A stretch of DNA of 64,000 nucleotides from Blastocladiella emersonii ATCC 22665. Lineage: Eukaryota > Blastocladiomycota > Blastocladiomycetes > Blastocladiales > Blastocladiaceae. Made by a program: the position numbers and the translations under genes. The stretch spans positions 248,001-312,000 of the forward strand of contig JANHCV010000001.1 in assembly GCA_025594325.1 (NCBI GenBank). The letters run 5' to 3'. Under the pieces are notes generated by a model that saw only the letters and a program-made list of their open reading frames with translations, had not been told where the DNA came from and did not search any database. This document shows positions 1 through 11,997 of this stretch, in pieces. Each line of letters opens with the position of its first letter. Within the stretch, counting starts at the first letter, position 1.

Positions 1-3000
1 GCCGAAAGTCGACAGCACCCGACGCGGCGATCGTCGACGTTGACGGGACCGGCATGCTTCGCGCACACGTCCACGTCGTGACGGCAGAGACCAACGCGCA
101 GCAGCGGTACGCATGGATCTGGATCTGTCGGACTTGACCTTTTCGCAGTGCTGACTTGCCACGCTGGTCTGCAGCCAGCAGTCGTACCTCAAGGGCGGCG
201 TGTTCCTGGTCACGCCGCAGATTCTCGTCGCCGACATGCTCAACAACGTGGTCCCGATCCACTTGATCACCGGCTTCCTCATCCGAAATGCGGAACGGTA
301 CGGATTTCTTCGCCACCCAGGCTCGCCACAAAACGTTAACCTCACTCCCGCTACAGAGTCACCGACCTGTCGACCGAGGCTTGGATCCTGCGGCTGTTCC
401 GGCAGGGTAACCAGGCGGGCTTCATCCGCGCGTTTAGCGAGCGCCCCGAGCCGCTCGTAACGGGCTTCGCGGCGCTCGAGCGCACGCTCAAGAACCTGCA
501 GGTCCGCAAGGTGTTTGCGTGGCCGCGCTTCCACGTCCACGTCGCCGAGAACCTCGCTGCGCAGCCCGTCGACACGGTCGAACTCCACGTCGACATGACG
601 CCGTCGATGCAGCTCGCGCAGTCGGCGCTGCTTCGCCTCATCTCCATGTGCATCGCCGAGCTGCGCCCGCTGCTGCCCGACCTCGCCTTCGAGTCGTTCG
701 AGGAGGGCACAGGCGCCGACGTGGATCCGAACCTCGAGGTGGCCCTCGACAACCCGACGACGCGGCGCCGGCGCACGCGGTTCGTCAACCGGTCCGCCGC
801 CATGTCGCTCGCCGATGCGTACGTCAACTACGGGCCCGCGGCGATCGGCCTGGTCCGCCCGCCGCCGCCGGGGACCCGCGCGCGCGGGCTGTGGCACGAC
901 CTGCAGCTGCTGCGCGCGCTGCTCGACTACCTCGCCGAGTACGACGCGGTCTCGTTCCTGACGTTCCTCGAGACCGTGTACGCCGAGTGCGCGCCGGGCA
1001 CCGGCAGCGTGTTCCGTTCGGCCGCGCGCGAGTGCATGTGGATCCTGACCGACGAGGCGGCGAACCTGCTGACGGTCAGCCGCGAGCGCGTGTACCGCAC
1101 CGTGGCGGCGCTCGAAGATGATGTGGACCGCGACGCGCACCTGCGCCGCGCCGAGCACGCCACGGGGACCCGCGCCACGCTCGAGGTGCTCCCCAAGTGG
1201 CAAATCCTGCGCTCGGTGCTCGAGGAGGTGCACGCCGACCCCGTGTACCGCGACCCGGAAACGGGCGCGCCGACCGCGCCCGACGGCCACCGCACCCGCA
1301 TCCTCATCGTGTGCCGCGAGCGCAAGGCCGCCGCGCAGATCGGCTCGTTTCTCGTCAGCGGCGAGGCCGGGATCAAGCGCCACTTTTTGCGGTACCTCGA
1401 GTGGAAGGGCAAGCTCAAGGGTCTCGAGGACCTCGTCCGCGGGAGTGGTACTGGACCGGCGGCTGAGGAGCAGGCGCCGGCTCGTCGGACGACCGCGAGC
1501 GCGCCCGTACTCCCTGGCTCGATTGCAGCCAAGCGCCGGCGCGTGCGCGGTCCTCAGGCGGTTCCCGAGGTGCCTTCCGCGCGCAGGGCGACCGCCAACC
1601 CCGCGCAGCCCATGGATCCGCTCTCGGTGGCGGTGCGCTCGGCCGAGGCGGTCCTGTACCAGGCGCTGTTCGCCGAGGACGAGTCGAGCGGTGTCGAGGG
1701 GTCGGCTGCGGCGGAAGGCGAGAGCGAGGACGAGGACAGCGCCGAAGATGGAGCTCACGGTGACGACGAGGAGGAAGAGGAGGAAGAGGAGGAAGAGGAG
1801 CCTACGCACGACTCGACCCTCGCGCCGGCGCCGCCGTTCGTCGCGCACGACTCGGAGATCTACGTGCGGGTCGCGTCGCACATCAACTCGGACCACGACG
1901 ACCGCATGCTGGCCGAGGTGCGGCCGGACGTGATCATCTTGTACGACGCGCTGCCGTCCCTCGTGCGCCAGATCGAGCTGTACCAGGCGACGCGCCGGTC
2001 GGACGTGCACCTGCGCACGTATTTCGTGGTCTACCGCGACTCGACCGAGGAACAGCGGTACCTCGCGCAGGTCCGGCGCGAGCGCGACGCCTTCGAGCGC
2101 ATCATCCGGACCGCCGCCACCATGGTCATCCCGCTCACAGTGCCGTCCGCGGGCGACGCCGGGCTGCGCACCGCGGGCGTCATGACGCACGACGACCTCG
2201 AGTCGCGGCAGCGCGGCGCCGCGTCAGTGTCGGCAGCCAACGCGTCGCTCGCGGGTCCGCGGTCCGTCCGCGACGCCGCGGGCGCAAGCGGCGCCGGGTC
2301 GCGCACGCTGACGCCGCCGACGGTGATCGTCGACATCCGCGAGTTCCGCGCCGACCTCCCCGCGGCGCTCGCGCTGCACGCCGGCCTGCGCGTGGTCCCG
2401 TGCACGCTCGAGGTCGGCGACTACATCCTCGCGCCCAGCATCGCCGTCGAGCGCAAGTCGCTGCCCGACCTCGTCCAGTCGCTCGCGTCGGGCCGCCTGT
2501 ACGCGCAGGCCGCCGCCATGTCGCGCGCGTACCCGACGCCCGTGCTCCTGATTGAGGTCGACCGCCCCGTCGGGCCCGCGGGCAACCCGCCGTCGCTCTC
2601 CCTGTTCGGCGGCGGGGGCACGTCGATCGAGACCACGCCCATCTCGGCGTCCTCCGTCTTCTCGTCGCCACAGGACGCGATCCCCGCGAAACTCGCGCTG
2701 CTGACGATCCACTTCCCGAAACTCCGCGTCGTGTGGTCGTCGGGCGCCGCGGAATCGGCGCTGCTCCTCGCCGAGCTCAAGGCCGGGCACGCCGAGCCCG
2801 ACGCCGCCGCCGCCATGGCCGTCGACGCCACGGCCCTCGGCATGGGCGGCGAGGCCTTCCACGCCGTCCCGCACGCGATCCTGCGCCCGATCTTGCGCCA
2901 CCCGCCCGCTGAGCGGCCCGTCATGCGCCGCGCGGTCTCGGTCGCGGATCTCGTCGCGCGCGCGACGCGGGTCGGTGGGTTGGTGGACGTGATCAGCGAG

Positions 3001-3216
3001 CCCAAGGTCGCGGACGACGCGGCTGAGTTTATCAAGCAGACCGTGGATCCGGGGCTCGCGGCGGCAGCGGCCGCCGCTGCCGCTGCGTCTTCCGCCGCGA
3101 AGTCGGGCGGTCGGGGTCGTGGTCGTGGTCGTGGACGAGGCAAGCGCGGCGGGCGAGGTCGCGGAGGCCGGGGAGGACGTGGGCGTGGTGGTGCCCGAGG
3201 CGGAGGAACGTTGTGA
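1..3216 (+). CDS. ERCC4: XPF/Rad1 structure-specific endonuclease subunit (5' partial)
   Basis: Catalytic subunit of the XPF-ERCC1 (Rad1-Rad10) nuclease, which cuts 5' of lesions in nucleotide excision repair and in crosslink and recombination repair (family knowledge). Model: exons <1-106, 175-297 and 357-3216, introns starting GTACGC and GTACGG; the frame is open to the window edge. The N-terminal part matches the degenerate helicase half of XPF (GGVFLVTPQILVADML, HLITGF, then WILRLFRQGN). The nuclease domain near 2320-2560 shows VIVDIREF and EVGDYILAPSIAVERKS, the GD-x(n)-ERK-x3-D signature. An acidic run (about 1768-1800) interrupts the linker. Oddities: the C-terminal double helix-hairpin-helix is only weakly recognisable, and the protein ends in an RGG/RG-rich tail (about 3103-3210). 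Identity is firm; the last exon alone gives at least 901 residues. Confidence 0.95.
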
Positions 3217-3408
3217 TTCTATACATTTATGTCGTGGCCAAGCTGTTGGACGAGGTCTGCGAGACCCTACTCGCGCCGCGGTGTTGCTGAGCACCCTCAC
3301 AGCGCGCCAGGCAGCTGGACAAAGTGTTTACAAATATAGGTCATATTATGATACTTGGGAACAACAGGAAATCATACACGGCACCTCCAACCTTCTCTCT
3401 CCCTCCAT
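3217..3408. other. Convergent 3' intergenic region
   Basis: Spacer between the stops of the XPF gene and the APSES factor gene. It is AT-richer than its surroundings (ATACATTTATG, ACAAATATAGG near 3219-3342) and presumably carries both polyadenylation sites. No other gene is visible. Confidence 0.5.
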
Positions 3409-6400
3409 CTACTGCATCGCGCTGACCACGGGCGCCGAAGACGCGGGCACGACGGCCGGTGGCGCGGACGCGGCGCTACCAGCCTCGGCGGCATCCTTGG
3501 CTGCGGCGGCCTCAGCCTCGCTCGCATCGCCGTCGCTGCCGCCCGAGATCCCCGTGTCGTCCATGGCGACGAGCAGCTCGTCGACCATGCCGTCGACGAG
3601 GTCGACCGAGACGCCGCAGCACTTGGCGACGAGCGCGCGGTACTTGTCGATGGGCGCCACGTACTCGGGCTCGCCGCTGCTGCCGGTACCCGACTTCTTG
3701 TCGCCGCCAGTGCCGTTCTCGAGGACGCCGCCGAGCCCACGCGGGAGGCGGCCGGCGGCCTCGGCCTCAGCGATCACGGCGGATGCCGCGGAGCCCGAGG
3801 ACCGGATCGCCGCGAGCGTGGCGCGCGGGGACGGGATCGACGACGCGCGCGACGGTACTGGCACCGCGCTCGAGGAAGATGACGTAGTAGACCCGTTCTC
3901 GCACAGCGCCGTGACGTGGCCGAGCAGCGCGAGCTTGGTCGACTGGAGCAGGTCGGCCCACGCGGCCGAGAGGCGCGCGGACCGCGCGTCGCTGGACTCG
4001 GCGCCCTGGCCGTCGGTGACCTCGCCGTCGGCTGGTGGCGTGCCGATCGTCGCGAGCTCCGACTCGACGGCCTCGAGCCGCTCGAGCAGCGCCTGCGACT
4101 CGTGCAGCTTGCCCATGACGTGCGCCGCGTACACCTGGTCGGCGAGGGACTTGTCGTGGAGCTCGAACGCGAGCGACGGGTCCGCGGCACTACTAGTACC
4201 GTCGCGCGCGCCGGCCGACCGGGACGCGTCGTTGACCGACGCCGCGAAATCGAGCGCGGCAGCCGAGATGCTGCCGTTGGCCGCGCCCGTGGTCTGGGTC
4301 GCGACCGAAGCGCCGATCCCAGCCCCAGGACCACTACGCGCGCCGGGCGGCGTGAACCGGCCCGTTGGCGGGGCGAGCGGCTGCGCGTGGCTGCTCTGCT
4401 GCGACGGTGGCCGGCGGGCGCCCGCCGTAGCGGCGCCCGACGACGCCGACGACGACGAGTGCTGCTGGTGGTGCACGTGGCGCGCCGCGGCGACGGCGAC
4501 ATCGACGACGCCGGTGTTGCCGACGATATCGAGGTGGTGGTCCACGTCCATGGCGTCGCCGACGGGGACGCCCGACCCGCGGTGGTGGTGCTCGTCGTCC
4601 GAGTCCTCGTCGTCGTCGCTGAGCCCCGCGAGCTCGGCGTCGGGATCCGCGTACTCTTCTTCATCATCCCCAGCGGCGCGGCGGGTGCGGTGCGCGGCCG
4701 CGTTGCCGTCGTCCGAGTCCGAGTCCTGGAAGGCGGCAGCCTCCGAGAGAAGAATGGAGCGGCGGCGCTTGCGCATGCGGCGGACGGCGTTGGGCCCGAG
4801 CTGCTCGGCCGTCTTGCCGCGGCGGTTGAGGATGCGGCGGTTGGCGCCGGCGTCGATGAGGATGCGCGCGAGGTTGGTGTGGCCCTCGTGGCACGCCACG
4901 TGCAGCGCCGTGTTGCCGTCGACATCTTGCGCGTCGAGGAACTCTTGCGGAACGCCACCCGCAGCCGCCGCGGCCGCCGCAGCAGCGGCAGCGGCAGCAG
5001 CAGCAGCGGCGGCACGACCACGACCGCCACGGCCCGAAGCGGCTGGTGCGGCGGCGGGCGCGGGCGCAGGGCGGCCGAAGAGCTCGGCCATGTAGTACTC
5101 GGCGGCGGGCATCTTGCCCTCCTCGCCGGCGACGAGGGCGATGTGGTGGAGGACCGTCATGTCGCGGAAGTCGGTGGCGAGGACGCCCGTCTCGCCGAGG
5201 AGGTCGAGCAGCTCGCGGAAGCTCGCGTGGGCGTGGTTGTCGTCGAAGCGGATGGCCCACATGAGCGGGGTGGCGCCGTCCTGGCCCTTGACGACGGGCG
5301 AGTGACCCATGCCCAGGAGCAGCTGGATGCAGTCGGTGCGGGCGAGCGCGGCGGACCAGTGCAGCGTGGTGTGGCCCTGGTCGTCGAGGGCGAGGTCAAG
5401 CGGGAGGTCGGCGGGCGGGTGGCGCAGCAGGTCGGGCACGGTACCACGGGTAAGGAGGCCCTGGATCAGCGCGTCGCGCCACTGCAGCAGGCGTACGGTC
5501 ATGGACGGCTCGGGCTCGGACGCGGTGGCGCCCGACGACGACGCGCCCGACGAGGCGCGCGCGTGCTTGCTGCCGCGCTTGCCCGAGGAGACGGCGGGCG
5601 ACCCGTCGTCGTTGTACTTGCCCGACCCGCTGGTGGGCGAGCCGGCGCGGGACCCGGCGCGCGAGTTGGCGGCGGACCCGGCGGCGCCCATGGCGGCGCG
5701 GGCGAGGCCCGAGACGGAGCCCGAGGGGACGGGCGAGTTGCGGGTGGACCGGCGACCCGTGTTGGAGCGCTTGGCCGGGGGCGGGATCGGGGTGGACCCC
5801 GAGTCGTAGTCGCTGGCGTCGCCCTCGGACCCAGCGTCAGCCTCGCGCTTGGCGCGCTTGTTGGAGATGCGCGGGGAGCCCGAGGTGGTCGCGGTGGCGG
5901 CCCCGGGCCCAGCGAGCGCGGCGGTGCCGGGCGAGGCCGAGGGCGAGTTGGCGGCGGTGCCCGTGGGGGCGATGCGGCGGGATGCCGCGCCGGCCGCACC
6001 GCCGCTGCCGCCGTAGTTGATGGTCTTGCGCGGCGCCGTGGGCGGGGCGGGGTCCGTGTCGGGGCAAAAGTCGGTGAGGGCGCGGACCTGGTCGAGAATG
6101 TCGAACTGCTCGGCGATCTCGATACCGCGCTCGAACGGCACCTAAATCGTGTGGTTCACGAGTTAGCACTCTGCTCCCATGAACGATAGCAACCGAAAAA
6201 AAGCGTACCCAGGTGCCCTGGTACTTGCCGTACCCGCCCTGGACCTTTTCGTGGATGCCGGTCTGGATCTCGCGCTCGAGGATCTTGGTGCGCTGCGGCT
6301 TGTCGATGTCGGCGACCTTGAGCAGCTGGGTGGCGTTGAGCCAGTTGTCCTTGCACCGGCGCATCACGTCCACGTTCTGTGCGCGCATCTCCCAGACGGG

Positions 6401-7717
6401 GATGGACGAGTAGGTGGCCGTGTAGATGACGGGGTTGGAGGTGGGTGCGCGGGCGGGGCGCGGACCCGAGGGGCCGGAGCCGGCCGAGCCCGCGTTGCCG
6501 GCGCGCGAGGACGGGCCGAGGGCGGGTGTGTTGGCGGCCGAGGACCCGCCGGACCCGGGCGCGGTGCCGGTCGCCGAGTTGACCGACACGGCAGCGGCAG
6601 CGGCGGCCATGGCGGCGGCGTGGAGGTGCTGCTGGTGAGCGTGGTGAGCGTGGTGGGCGGCGTGGGCGTGCGGGTGGTACTGGTGGTGCGGGTGGACGTG
6701 GGGATGGTGCGGGTGGTGCGGGTGGCCGAGGCTGGGCGAGTTCATGGCGCTGGCCGGGGTGGAGCCCGAGGGCGGGGGCGGGCCGACCATGGCCGAGATG
6801 CTGGCGGGGAGGGCAGGCGGGCCGGCGCCGGCGAGGCCGGGGTGGGCGTGCGGGTGGTGCGGGTGGGTGCTGGGCGATCCAGGCGCGGTGCCGGGCAGCG
6901 ACGAGCCGGGCGGCGCGCCGTTGGCGCCGGCGGCTCCGGGTGCGCCGTTCCCCGAGGCGCCGGGCTGGCCCGACGTGCCCTGGGCGGACCCGACGGCGCC
7001 GGGCGGGAGCGCGTTGACGGCGGCAGCGGCGGCGGCGATCACGGACTGGCGGGCGTTGACGTAGTTTGAGACGGAGGAGAGCTGCTGCTGGCTGGGCATG
7101 GACACGTTGGCCATGTGCATGGGGTTCATGGGGCTCATGGGGCTCATGCCCATGTACATGCCGTAGGCGGCGGGGTGCATGCCGGCGGGGGGCGGGCGCG
7201 GTGCGGCGGGGTTGGATCCGGGCGGCAGCATGGGCGATCCCGAGCCCGAGGGCCCGCCGACGGCGAGCATGCCGGGCGGCGGCGGCATGGAGGGGTGCTG
7301 GGGCGCGTACTGGTGCTGGGCGGGCGGGCCGTACTGGTGGTGCGGGTTGGGCCCGGGCTGCTGCTGCGGGTACTGGTGGGCGAGCGAGTGCTGCCACGGC
7401 GACATGTGCGGCGGGAGGGCCGAGGCCGGCTGCTGCTGCTGCGGTTGCTGCTGCTGCTGCTGGGACGGGGGCGGCATGGCGGCGGCGGTGGTGGTGGGCG
7501 AGGGCGCAGACGGCGCGGCGGGGGCGGCAGCAGACGGGTTCGGTGCGGCACCAGCACCGAGGGTGGGTGAAGACGAGTCGGCGGGCGCCATGGAAGCGGG
7601 GGCCGCGGGAGCCGGTGCTGCCGCGGGTGTCCCGGTGGCGGGGGCGGCGGCGGCGACGACGGGCGAGGGTGCGGCGGGCGCCGCGGCGGGCGCGGAGAGG
7701 GGCGACGGCTGCTGCAT
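3409..7717 (-). CDS. APSES-domain transcription factor with ankyrin repeats (MBP1/SWI4 type)
   Basis: DNA-binding component of MBF/SBF-like cell-cycle complexes (family knowledge). Exon 1 is 7717-6209, intron 6208-6142 (GTACGC...TTTAG), exon 2 is 6141-3409; 1413 residues. The long N-terminus is rich in Pro, Ala, Gln and His. The APSES domain spans about residues 427-533, with the intron inside it: [46 protein letters not shown], then [16 protein letters not shown] across the splice. Swi6/Mbp1-style ankyrin repeats follow at about 750-950 ([40 protein letters not shown]), interrupted by a poly-Ala and Gly/Arg insert. The C-terminus has helical stretches as in Swi6-binding regions. It is much longer than yeast Mbp1 (about 830), mostly through low-complexity sequence. 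MBP1 versus SWI4 orthology is not resolved. Confidence 0.93.
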
Positions 7718-8822
7718 GGTTGTTGGGTTGTAGACTGTTGAAGTTGAGTTGGGCGGGAAGGGGAGAGCGGGAGGGGCGGAAGGGGGCGGGCGGAACGCGC
7801 GGCGCGTGGTGGTGCGCGTGGGCCACGTGGCGCGTTGTCGCGTTGCGGGTCGGGTCGCGTTTTGGATTTTCGGGCCGCCGAGGTTGGAGGAGCGAGTCAG
7901 AGCGGCGCGTGGGAAATGGGGGCATGCGGGCCAGCGCGGTCAGTCGTCCGATTGGATTCACAGCGGGGCGGGGGCGCGTGCGCGCGCGAGGGAGAGGGTG
8001 CGGTGGCGGCGGCCGGGGAGGCGCGTCGCGCGTCGCGTCGGCACCATCAGCGCGTCGCGTGGGCGAGAGAGGGGGGGGGCGTACCAAAAAGGCGACCGTG
8101 CGCAGGAGCGTGGTCGGGCGCCGATGCACCGAGTTGCGCGGCGGTCGCGGTGGCGGGTGGTCGGCGGCGAGGAGAGGATGGGGGCGGGCCGGCGACGCGT
8201 CGGTTCGGGCGGCGGCGCGGCAGACGCGACCGTGACGCGAGTGGCACGACGAGGTGGGAGGCAGCGGCTCGCGGCGCGCGGCGCGTCTCCCAGTTGGTGG
8301 AGCTTAGGGGGGAGCGGGGAGGGGGCGTGGATGCGCTCGCTCTCCTTGGCGGACTCGCTGCGCAGACGATATCGGGCGCGCGCGAGAGGGAGGTGGATGC
8401 AGCCGAGCGAGGGGTCGACCGCGTCGTGCAGGGGGGCAGATGGGGCAATGGGCGCGCTCGCGGCGAGGGGGCGGGGGCGGCGGCGGCGGGGCAGATGCGT
8501 TCAGCGTGTGTGTTGAGGCGAGGGGAGGAGAGAGAAGGGCGGCGATGGCGGGCGTGCAAGCCCAACGCGTCTCTCTGTGACGGCGGCCCGGTCTCGCCCG
8601 CGACGCCCTCTCCCCCCCCTGCCCGCGCACGCGCCGCGCCGGGTGGCAACCCTTCACGTGCCCGTGCTGTGCGTTGCTTGCGCGCGTCGCCGCGTCGCGC
8701 CGCAGACCGCTGACTTTCACATGCTGGTGACACAGCTGGCATCCGAAACGCTCTCGGGAGGCTTGCCGTCTCACCCGCGCGCGGCCCATCGCGTCGCCGC
8801 CCAGGTCGCCGCCATCGGCCAT
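7718..8822. promoter_or_regulatory. Upstream region of the APSES gene / 3' flank of the adenosyltransferase
   Basis: 1.1 kb without a convincing gene; the open frames here are low-complexity Arg/Ala-rich shadows. It must hold the APSES factor promoter. It contains two ACGCGT hexamers (8195-8200, 8565-8570), the MluI cell-cycle box bound by Mbp1 in yeast, so autoregulation is possible (inference). Confidence 0.45.
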
Positions 8823-9419
8823 TTATTCACATGAGAGAGACCGCTCCACGACGCGCTTGGCCACAAACACGCGCTCCACCTTGCCCTCGTGCTTGGCCGC
8901 GTGCCGCGCCGCCACGAAAAAGTAGTCGCTCAGCCGGTTCGCGTACTGCGTCACGCCCGCGTCCACCTCGTCCGCCGCCGCCAGCGGCACCAGCGACCGC
9001 TCCGCGCGCCGCGCCACCGACCGGCACTGGTGCAGGTGCGCCGCCGCCAGCCCGCCGCTCGGCAGGATGAAGTTGGTCAGCGCCGGCAGCGTCGCGTCGA
9101 GCGCGTCGATCCACGCCTCGAGCTGCGCAACGTGCGCCTCGTCGAACGCCGTCTTGGCCAGCTTGTACGGCGCGTCCGCCGACGACTGCCGCGGCGTCGC
9201 AATGTTGGACCCCATCTCGATCAGCACGCACTGGATCTCCTGCAGCTGCTCCGCCAGCCCGTTGCCCGCCTGCCCACAGTACTCGGCCGCCACCCCGATG
9301 CTGCTCGACAGCTCGTCCACGCTGCCGAGCGCCTCGAACACGGCGTCCGTCTTGCTGCGCCGCTCGCCATTGTACAGCGACGACGTGCCCTTGTCGCCCG
9401 TCTTGGTGTAGATCTTCAT
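8823..9419 (-). CDS. MMAB: Cob(I)alamin adenosyltransferase (PduO/MMAB type)
   Basis: Transfers adenosyl from ATP to cob(I)alamin to make adenosylcobalamin, cofactor of methylmalonyl-CoA mutase. Single exon of 198 residues, usual PduO-type core size. The N-terminus MKIYTKTGDKGTSSLYNGER carries the ATP-binding KTGDKG...L signature, followed by GSVDELSSSIGVA. The C-terminal half has FILPSGG, AHLHQCRSVARRAERSL and YANRLSDYFFVAARH, all diagnostic. No clear mitochondrial presequence precedes the first Met, so import may use an unmodelled upstream exon, or the enzyme may be cytosolic. It is head to head with the Asteroid-like gene across 186 nt. Its presence implies B12-dependent metabolism, absent from Dikarya. 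Confidence 0.94.
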   Translation of the reverse strand: MKIYTKTGDKGTSSLYNGERRSKTDAVFEALGSVDELSSSIGVAAEYCGQAGNGLAEQLQEIQCVLIEMGSNIATPRQSSADAPYKLAKTAFDEAHVAQLEAWIDALDATLPALTNFILPSGGLAAAHLHQCRSVARRAERSLVPLAAADEVDAGVTQYANRLSDYFFVAARHAAKHEGKVERVFVAKRVVERSLSCE

Positions 9420-9605
9420 CGTGCTACTTTTTCGTTGCTTCGTGCGTGGGGGAGCGTGCGTCGATGGCGTGGGGCCGCGGCTCTTCGCTCGCGCGAGAGA
9501 GCAACGCGGTCATGTGAGCGATCTGGACACCGCTTCGCTCCACCTCGACCCGCCGCGGATCCCCGCTCTCCCTCTCCCCTCGCAAACCTGCAACGTATCG
9601 CCACC
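9420..9605. promoter_or_regulatory. Shared divergent promoter region
   Basis: 186 nt between the start codons of the adenosyltransferase (-) and the Asteroid-like gene (+). Both genes must start transcription here. A pyrimidine-rich run (about 9560-9580) precedes the plus-strand start; no clear TATA box is seen. Confidence 0.5.
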
Positions 9606-11818
9606 ATGGGAATCAAGGGCCTCGGCGGCTACGTCCTCCACTCGCCCGTCCTCCGCGACATTGCCTTCCGGCGGCCCTCCTCCCCCAAGGCCAATGGCGG
9701 GGGCGACCCGCCGCCCGTCGTCGTCATCGACGGCACCTCGCTCGTCTGCGGTCAGTACTTTGGCAAGATCGAGTGGACCCTCGGCGGCCAGTACCACGCC
9801 CTCTTTGACCGCATCGACGACTTTGTTGCCAAGCTGCGCAGCGCTGGTGTCGACATCGGCATGGTCGTCTTTGATGGTCCGTAGCCTCGCACCCGCAACG
9901 ACCAGGCGCCGAGCGCTTACACGCCTCACCCAGTCTAGGCGGCCGCGGATCCCCCGCCAAGGCGACCGAGCGCCTCGCCCGCGACACGCGCCGCACCGAG
10001 TCGATCCACCACGCCCTGCGCGCGCTGCGCGCCGACCCCGTCGTGCACTTGCGCAACGGCGTCCCCGTGTCGTCGACCGACCGCTCCTATGCCCGCGTCT
10101 TTGCCCGCGACAACGTGCTGCCGCTGCTCGCCGCGCCACTCGCCCTGCAGCACCTGCGCGATACGCTCGGCGTGCCCGTGTGCGTCGCCCCCGGCGAGGC
10201 CGACGGCCACGTTGCCGCGTGGGCGAACCGGCTCGGCGCCTACGCCATGGCCAGCGACTCGGACTTTTACGTCCTCGACGTGCACAAGGGCTACATCCCG
10301 CTCGACTCGCTGTCCATGGCCGACGGGCTCGTCCAGGCCAAGGTCTTCACCCGCCCCGTCCTCGCCCGCAGCTTGCAGCTGCACCCGCGCTGGTTCCCCG
10401 TCCTCGCGTGCGCCCTCGGGAACGACTACGTCGACGAACGCGTCCTGAGCCAGCGCATCATGCGCGTCGCGAGCGCCTCGTCCTTCCGCAACACCACCCT
10501 CACCGCGCGCGTGCGGATTGTCGCCGACTACCTCGCCAAGCGCGTGCGCGAGGCTGGGCTCAAGCGCCTCGAGGACGAGGATACCGCGGGCATGCCGCCC
10601 GCCGAGGCCGCCACCCCGCTCGTCGAGGAGATTTTGCGCCATCTCCACGTTTCCCCGCCGCTCGTCGTCGCCCAGCAGGCGCCCTCGTCCACCTCCAAGG
10701 CCGCCCTCGCGCGCCGCCGCAAGGCCGAGAAGAAGCGCGCCGAGAAGCTTGCCGCCGCGGCCGAGGCTGGCGAGGAGCCCGACGAGCCGACCAACGGCAC
10801 CTCCGTACCCTCCCCGACCCTCGACTTGCTCACCACGGGGATGGACGAGTATACCCTCCCGCCGCTCGCCGCGCTCGACCCTCCCGCCAACGACCCGGCG
10901 CTCGCCGCGCAGGCCGCGGGCCGGTGCTGGCCGGGGCTCGCAGACGTGTTCGCGTACCGCGTCCTGTACCTCCCGCCGACGCTCGAGGACACGACGCTCG
11001 CGTCCCCGTGGGAGCTGTCGTGGCCGCTGCGCGAGGCCGCGTACGCCGCCGTCGGCGCTTCCTCCGTCACCGAGCGCGGCCGCCACGTGTGCTCGGACCT
11101 CGCCATCGGGTCGCGCGACCGCGCCGTGTCGCCGCGCGCGTTTCTCGCGCCCATCGATATCCCGGCGAGCTGCAGTGCGGGGCTCGTGCGCGCGCTCGCG
11201 TGTGTTCTCCGCGCGGATACCCGAGGCGAAGTGTCGCTCGACCTCGTCCTCGCCACGGCGCTCGCGGCCGCGCGCAACGTGCGGCTGACCGCGGTGCCCG
11301 CCGTCCGGTACACGCGGCGCGGGGTCCACTGGGTCGCAGTCGTCGAGGCCGCGCTCATGTCGTGGTTCCTGCACCCGGCGCGCGGGAGCGAGGACCGCGC
11401 GGGGTTGCCTGCGATCGACGCGGCGGCCGTGCACCACTACCTCGCGCGGATCCATACCGCGGTGCCCGAGGGAGTAGAGACGGGGAAGGCGGTCGCCGAG
11501 GTGCTCGACCGGTACGTCCCCGAGCTCACGCCCGACGAGCGCGACGTCGTTGTGGCCACCGTCAACGCCGCGGTCGCTGTCGCGGGCGTCGCCGAGGTCC
11601 CGCGCCGAGCCGTGAAGCTCGAGCCCGACGAGGTGCCCGCGCCTGACCCGGAACCGGTGTCGCGCCGTGCGCGGTCCCGCTCCACGGGCAGCGCGAAACG
11701 CGCCAAGACCAAGAAGAACGCGTCGGCGTCAGCGGCCTCGTCAAGGTCTCGGCCAAGTACCCCGGCGAGCGACGCGGCCGACTCGCTCGCGGAGCTCGGG
11801 CTGTCGCACCTGTTCTAG
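9606..11818 (+). CDS. ASTE1: Asteroid-like XPG/PIN-domain protein
   Basis: Member of the Asteroid branch of the XPG/FEN1 PIN nuclease superfamily; vertebrate ASTE1 is a structure-specific DNA endonuclease in double-strand-break repair (family knowledge). Exons 9606-9876 and 9939-11818, intron starting GTCCGT and ending CTAG; 716 residues. The N-terminus MGIKGLGGYV, VVVIDGTSLV, GGQYHALFDRIDDFV and VVFDGGRGS match the XPG-N block with its acidic Asp. XPG-I follows as PVCVAPGEADGHVAAWAN and AMASDSDFYVLDVHKGYIPL, keeping the metal-binding E...D...D pattern, then LACALGNDYVDE. A Lys/Ala-rich linker lies near residue 370. The basic C-terminal tail (SRRARSRS...KRAKTKK) looks like a nuclear localisation signal. 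Mkt1 is the nearest alternative, but the Asteroid pattern fits better. Confidence 0.85.
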
Positions 11819-11997
11819 ACGCACATATACAACGAGACATTTACCGGACCCTTTGCTCGCTCGAAAACGTGTCCCGCGGAAAACGTGTGCGCGCGGGGTT
11901 GCCTGTGACCATGAGCATCGCGGCGACTACGCTCTGCGCTCGTCCCTCATCGTTCGCTCGTTTCATCACGTCGACGACGCGCTACGCCACCAACGCC

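Noticed and set aside
3119-5095. 658-codon plus-strand frame opposite the APSES gene
   Set aside because: Ser/Ala-rich shadow; the minus strand encodes recognisable ankyrin repeats here.
7740-8740. Several 150-390-codon frames in the APSES upstream region
   Set aside because: Low-complexity Arg/Gly/Ala composition, no conserved motif, mutually overlapping in several frames.
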